Below are positions 32,501 through 33,475 of a DNA stretch of 33,475 bases, piece after piece. The stretch comes from CAZXSK01 sp964642855 (GTDB lineage: Bacteria; Planctomycetota; Phycisphaerae; SM23-33), in NCBI GenBank assembly GCA_964642855.1, contig CAZXSK010000049.1, positions 1 through 33,475 on the forward strand. Direction: 5' to 3'. The first letter of the stretch is position 1. Every line of letters starts with the position of its first letter. The notes beneath the pieces were generated by a model. It searched no databases. It worked only from the letters and a program-made list of their open reading frames with translations, and was not told the DNA's origin. The position numbers were made by a program, and so were the translations under genes.

Positions 32501-33475
32501 AATTCCAGCGTGATCCGGTCCACCGAACCGGTCGCGATGGTATCGGGCCCGACTTCCACGACGACAGGGGGGTTGATGTCAGCGACCGCGATGGCCGCGA
32601 TCGCGGCGCTTTGTCCTCCCCCGGCAGCCGAGTCGAAGGTAAGCGTCAACTGGCCGTCGGAGACGGTGACCTCGCTGGAGACGTCGGTGAACGTACCCGC
32701 GGAGGTCGTTACCGTGTCGATCAGTACCCCCTCCATGTACACACGCTGTTGCTGGTGCTCGAACAGTGCATCGCCTACCGTTACCGTCACGTCATATGTG
32801 CCGTTGGCCACGTCGACTGCGAATGTACCGTCGGCAGTGAAGCACAGATCGCGCACATGATCCGCGCCGATAGCGCGGTCGCGGTCGGCGAGGGTCCCGC
32901 TCAGCCAGCCGTACCCGGCGACGCTGGAGTAGTCGGTATCACCGGCCACCCGGGTGTAGCCGTTGCGCACAGGGGACGCACCGGTACCCATGTCGTACAG
33001 GTAGCCGGACATCAATTCGACGCTGCCCGAGTACCGATCTTCGGTCGCTTCGCCGTTGGTTGCATCGTCGTCCTGGTTCATTGAGTTGCCCGACGCATCG
33101 GCGATGTCGGGCCCGAGCGTCAGCGTGTACGTGCCCCGCCCGGTCTGCTCGGCGAAGCTGACGGTGTAGTTGGAGCTGTCGACCTTGCTGACACCGGTTG
33201 GGGTGATCGCCCCGTCCGGGCCGGTCAGCGACACGATATCATCCACTGTGAACGTTCCGTCCTCGACCGATTCGTTGAACGTGACGTTCAGTGAACTGAG
33301 GTTTCCGGTACTGAACGGGCCGGGTGACACGTCGCTCACGCGCGGGCCGTCCACGTCCACGATGCTCAGTCCGCACACCGGAACGTCTTCGTCCGCCAGG
33401 GGCGTGTAGACCGAGAACGTCAGCTTGCCGTCGCTTACTTCGACCGTATAGGTGTGGGTATACCATTGGCCCGCG
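29593..33475 (-). CDS. Giant modular extracellular protein with dockerin, 5' partial
   Basis: The frame stays open to the window edge, so the N terminus is missing; at least 1,290 residues are present. The visible part alternates two modules. One is a bacterial Ig-like (SbsA-type) domain, four copies, each with a phrase like SLTGPGGAITPTGV and a DAGNxMNQDGD end. The other is a galactose-binding-like domain, four full copies and the end of a fifth, with FDFG or YDMG, GYGWLSG, RDR, RDLCFT, GTYDVTVTLGD and VSDGQLTL; it resembles the modules found on agarases and rhamnogalacturonan esterases. Then come a type I dockerin-like pair (about 29990-30155; GDFNGDGRVSAADLGILAANWG is the better half) and a disordered tail ending EEIDVLRLLEVKLAA. 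It is probably secreted and binds polysaccharide; any catalytic domain would lie outside the window. Confidence 0.8.
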   Translation of the reverse strand, partial: AGQWYTHTYTVEVSDGKLTFSVYTPLADEDVPVCGLSIVDVDGPRVSDVSPGPFSTGNLSSLNVTFNESVEDGTFTVDDIVSLTGPDGAITPTGVSKVDSSNYTVSFAEQTGRGTYTLTLGPDIADASGNSMNQDDDATNGEATEDRYSGSVELMSGYLYDMGTGASPVRNGYTRVAGDTDYSSVAGYGWLSGTLADRDRAIGADHVRDLCFTADGTFAVDVANGTYDVTVTVGDALFEHQQQRVYMEGVLIDTVTTSAGTFTDVSSEVTVSDGQLTLTFDSAAGGGQSAAIAAIAVADINPPVVVEVGPDTIATGSVDRITLEFSKAIDASTFTTGDIVALTGPGGAITPTGVTQLSGTRFEVNFATQSTVGDYTLTIGPDITDLAGNQMDQDGDGTAGEATEDRYSTTFTLGGGSLFDFGPGSQTVKEGYTGISRATIYSADAGYGWLSGSVSDRDRQTGTDLTRDFCFTTNATFAVDVDPGVYDVTVTLGDPFYDHSDQRVTLEGALQETVSTTAGTPYTQTYQVTVTDGQLTLLLDYQAGGSSDVAINALVVKEASVADTLGPRVVEVSPLGSVTSSLDSITLTFDQDIQDGTFTTDDVASLSGPGGSITPTGVSKVNARQYTVEFAEQTSPGDYTLTIGPDILDDAGNGMNQDADATSGEAGEDQYSTTISLLNGWLFDFGSSSSPLAPGYTRISERSLYGSAVGYGWTGGTVASRDRRLGTDLTRDLCFTESATFVVDADPGVYDVTVTLGDPFYDHSDQRISLEGSLQETVSTTAGTPYTQTYQVTVTDGQLTLLLDYQAGGSSDVAINALVVEEASVADTFGPKVTTALPGEMTTSSFDRVTLTFNEALNAAEFTSADVVSLTGPGGAIAVDSVTNTGGNTWEIAFASQSTAGDYSLTLGVNVPDSAGNLLNQDGDGTNGEDPDDRYTMSWTLVDGYVFDMGTSSSPVATGYTKVSNSTTIYQGLGYGWFDGAVHSRDRGLSDSLNRDLCFTTGAQFLVNVDNGTYDVSVTLGDDLFAHNDQRISLEGSLKGTVSTSAGQHTTVTYQTTVSDGWLNILLDYQGSEGHDVAVNRIVVSSAGGTWLPPESTSVFVEQPLTADATLDGKVSEGDLAILASHWGNSSGELTWKEGDFNGDGRVSAADLGILAANWGKSVSSDDNTGPLTPSENGAHPSQEAGAPEVSASPSPAFGRQVAAEAFSLPQPIDRARSDRARGPALRTAPVRANVLPDPAGDPGRHSSSTGCPVLTGAQSDAVHPARHASVSEILNEAEEIDVLRLLEVKLAA
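30992..32220 (-). repeat. 792-nt internal repeat in the dockerin protein gene
   Basis: The segment at about 30992-31430 recurs at about 31784-32220, 792 bases (264 codons) away. The encoded galactose-binding-like modules are nearly identical, including GDPFYDHSDQR and DYQAGGSSDVAINALVV, while the other copies are more diverged. This pair is therefore the youngest duplication in the array. Confidence 0.75.

Overview
The window is GC-rich draft DNA from what looks like a heterotrophic member of the Planctomycetota, probably Phycisphaerae-like. The clues are a giant modular secreted protein ending in a type I dockerin-like repeat, a cytoplasmic GH42-type glycosidase, a bacterial/archaeal-style myo-inositol-phosphate synthase, a Re-citrate synthase and an aldolase-dehydrogenase fusion. 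This placement is inference; no rRNA, tRNA, CRISPR array or insertion sequence was seen. A run of exactly 100 N marks a scaffold gap.

Layout. Positions 1-2454 are sparse: one lipoprotein-like membrane protein, one GNAT acetyltransferase, and long non-coding stretches with decayed direct and palindromic repeats. A BsuPI-like lipoprotein (minus strand) follows. From about 15.8 kb leftward to 3.4 kb runs a co-directional minus-strand series: E2 acyltransferase (three lipoyl domains), dihydrolipoamide dehydrogenase, a PHP-domain protein, a class II aldolase/short-chain dehydrogenase fusion, a double-Rossmann zinc-type dehydrogenase, a mannitol-phosphate-dehydrogenase-like protein, purN and Re-citrate synthase. 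Divergent from it, on the plus strand, are a DeoR-family repressor and a fused E1 alpha/beta ThDP dehydrogenase whose genes overlap. The divergent intergenic region carries two palindromes, each with TGCAA and TTGCA arms, one lying on the E2 promoter. Next, on the minus strand, come a HAD phosphatase, a 1-phosphofructokinase-family kinase, inositol-3-phosphate synthase and a dual-Cache chemoreceptor. A GH42-like glycosidase and a hybrid histidine kinase (plus) and the 5'-truncated dockerin protein (minus) end the window.

How the genes may work together. The core (3.4-19.2 kb) reads as a DeoR-controlled unit. Sugar- or polyol-phosphate oxidoreductases and an aldolase would yield C3 units; a complete 2-oxoacid dehydrogenase complex (E1, E2, E3) would yield an acyl-CoA, presumably acetyl-CoA; and Re-citrate synthase would condense this with oxaloacetate. 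The HAD phosphatase and PfkB kinase next door fit sugar-phosphate traffic. The PHP protein, the duplicated-Rossmann dehydrogenase and the aldolase-SDR fusion together do not match a textbook pathway, and they are the best candidate here for an undescribed catabolic system. No transporter for it lies in the window.
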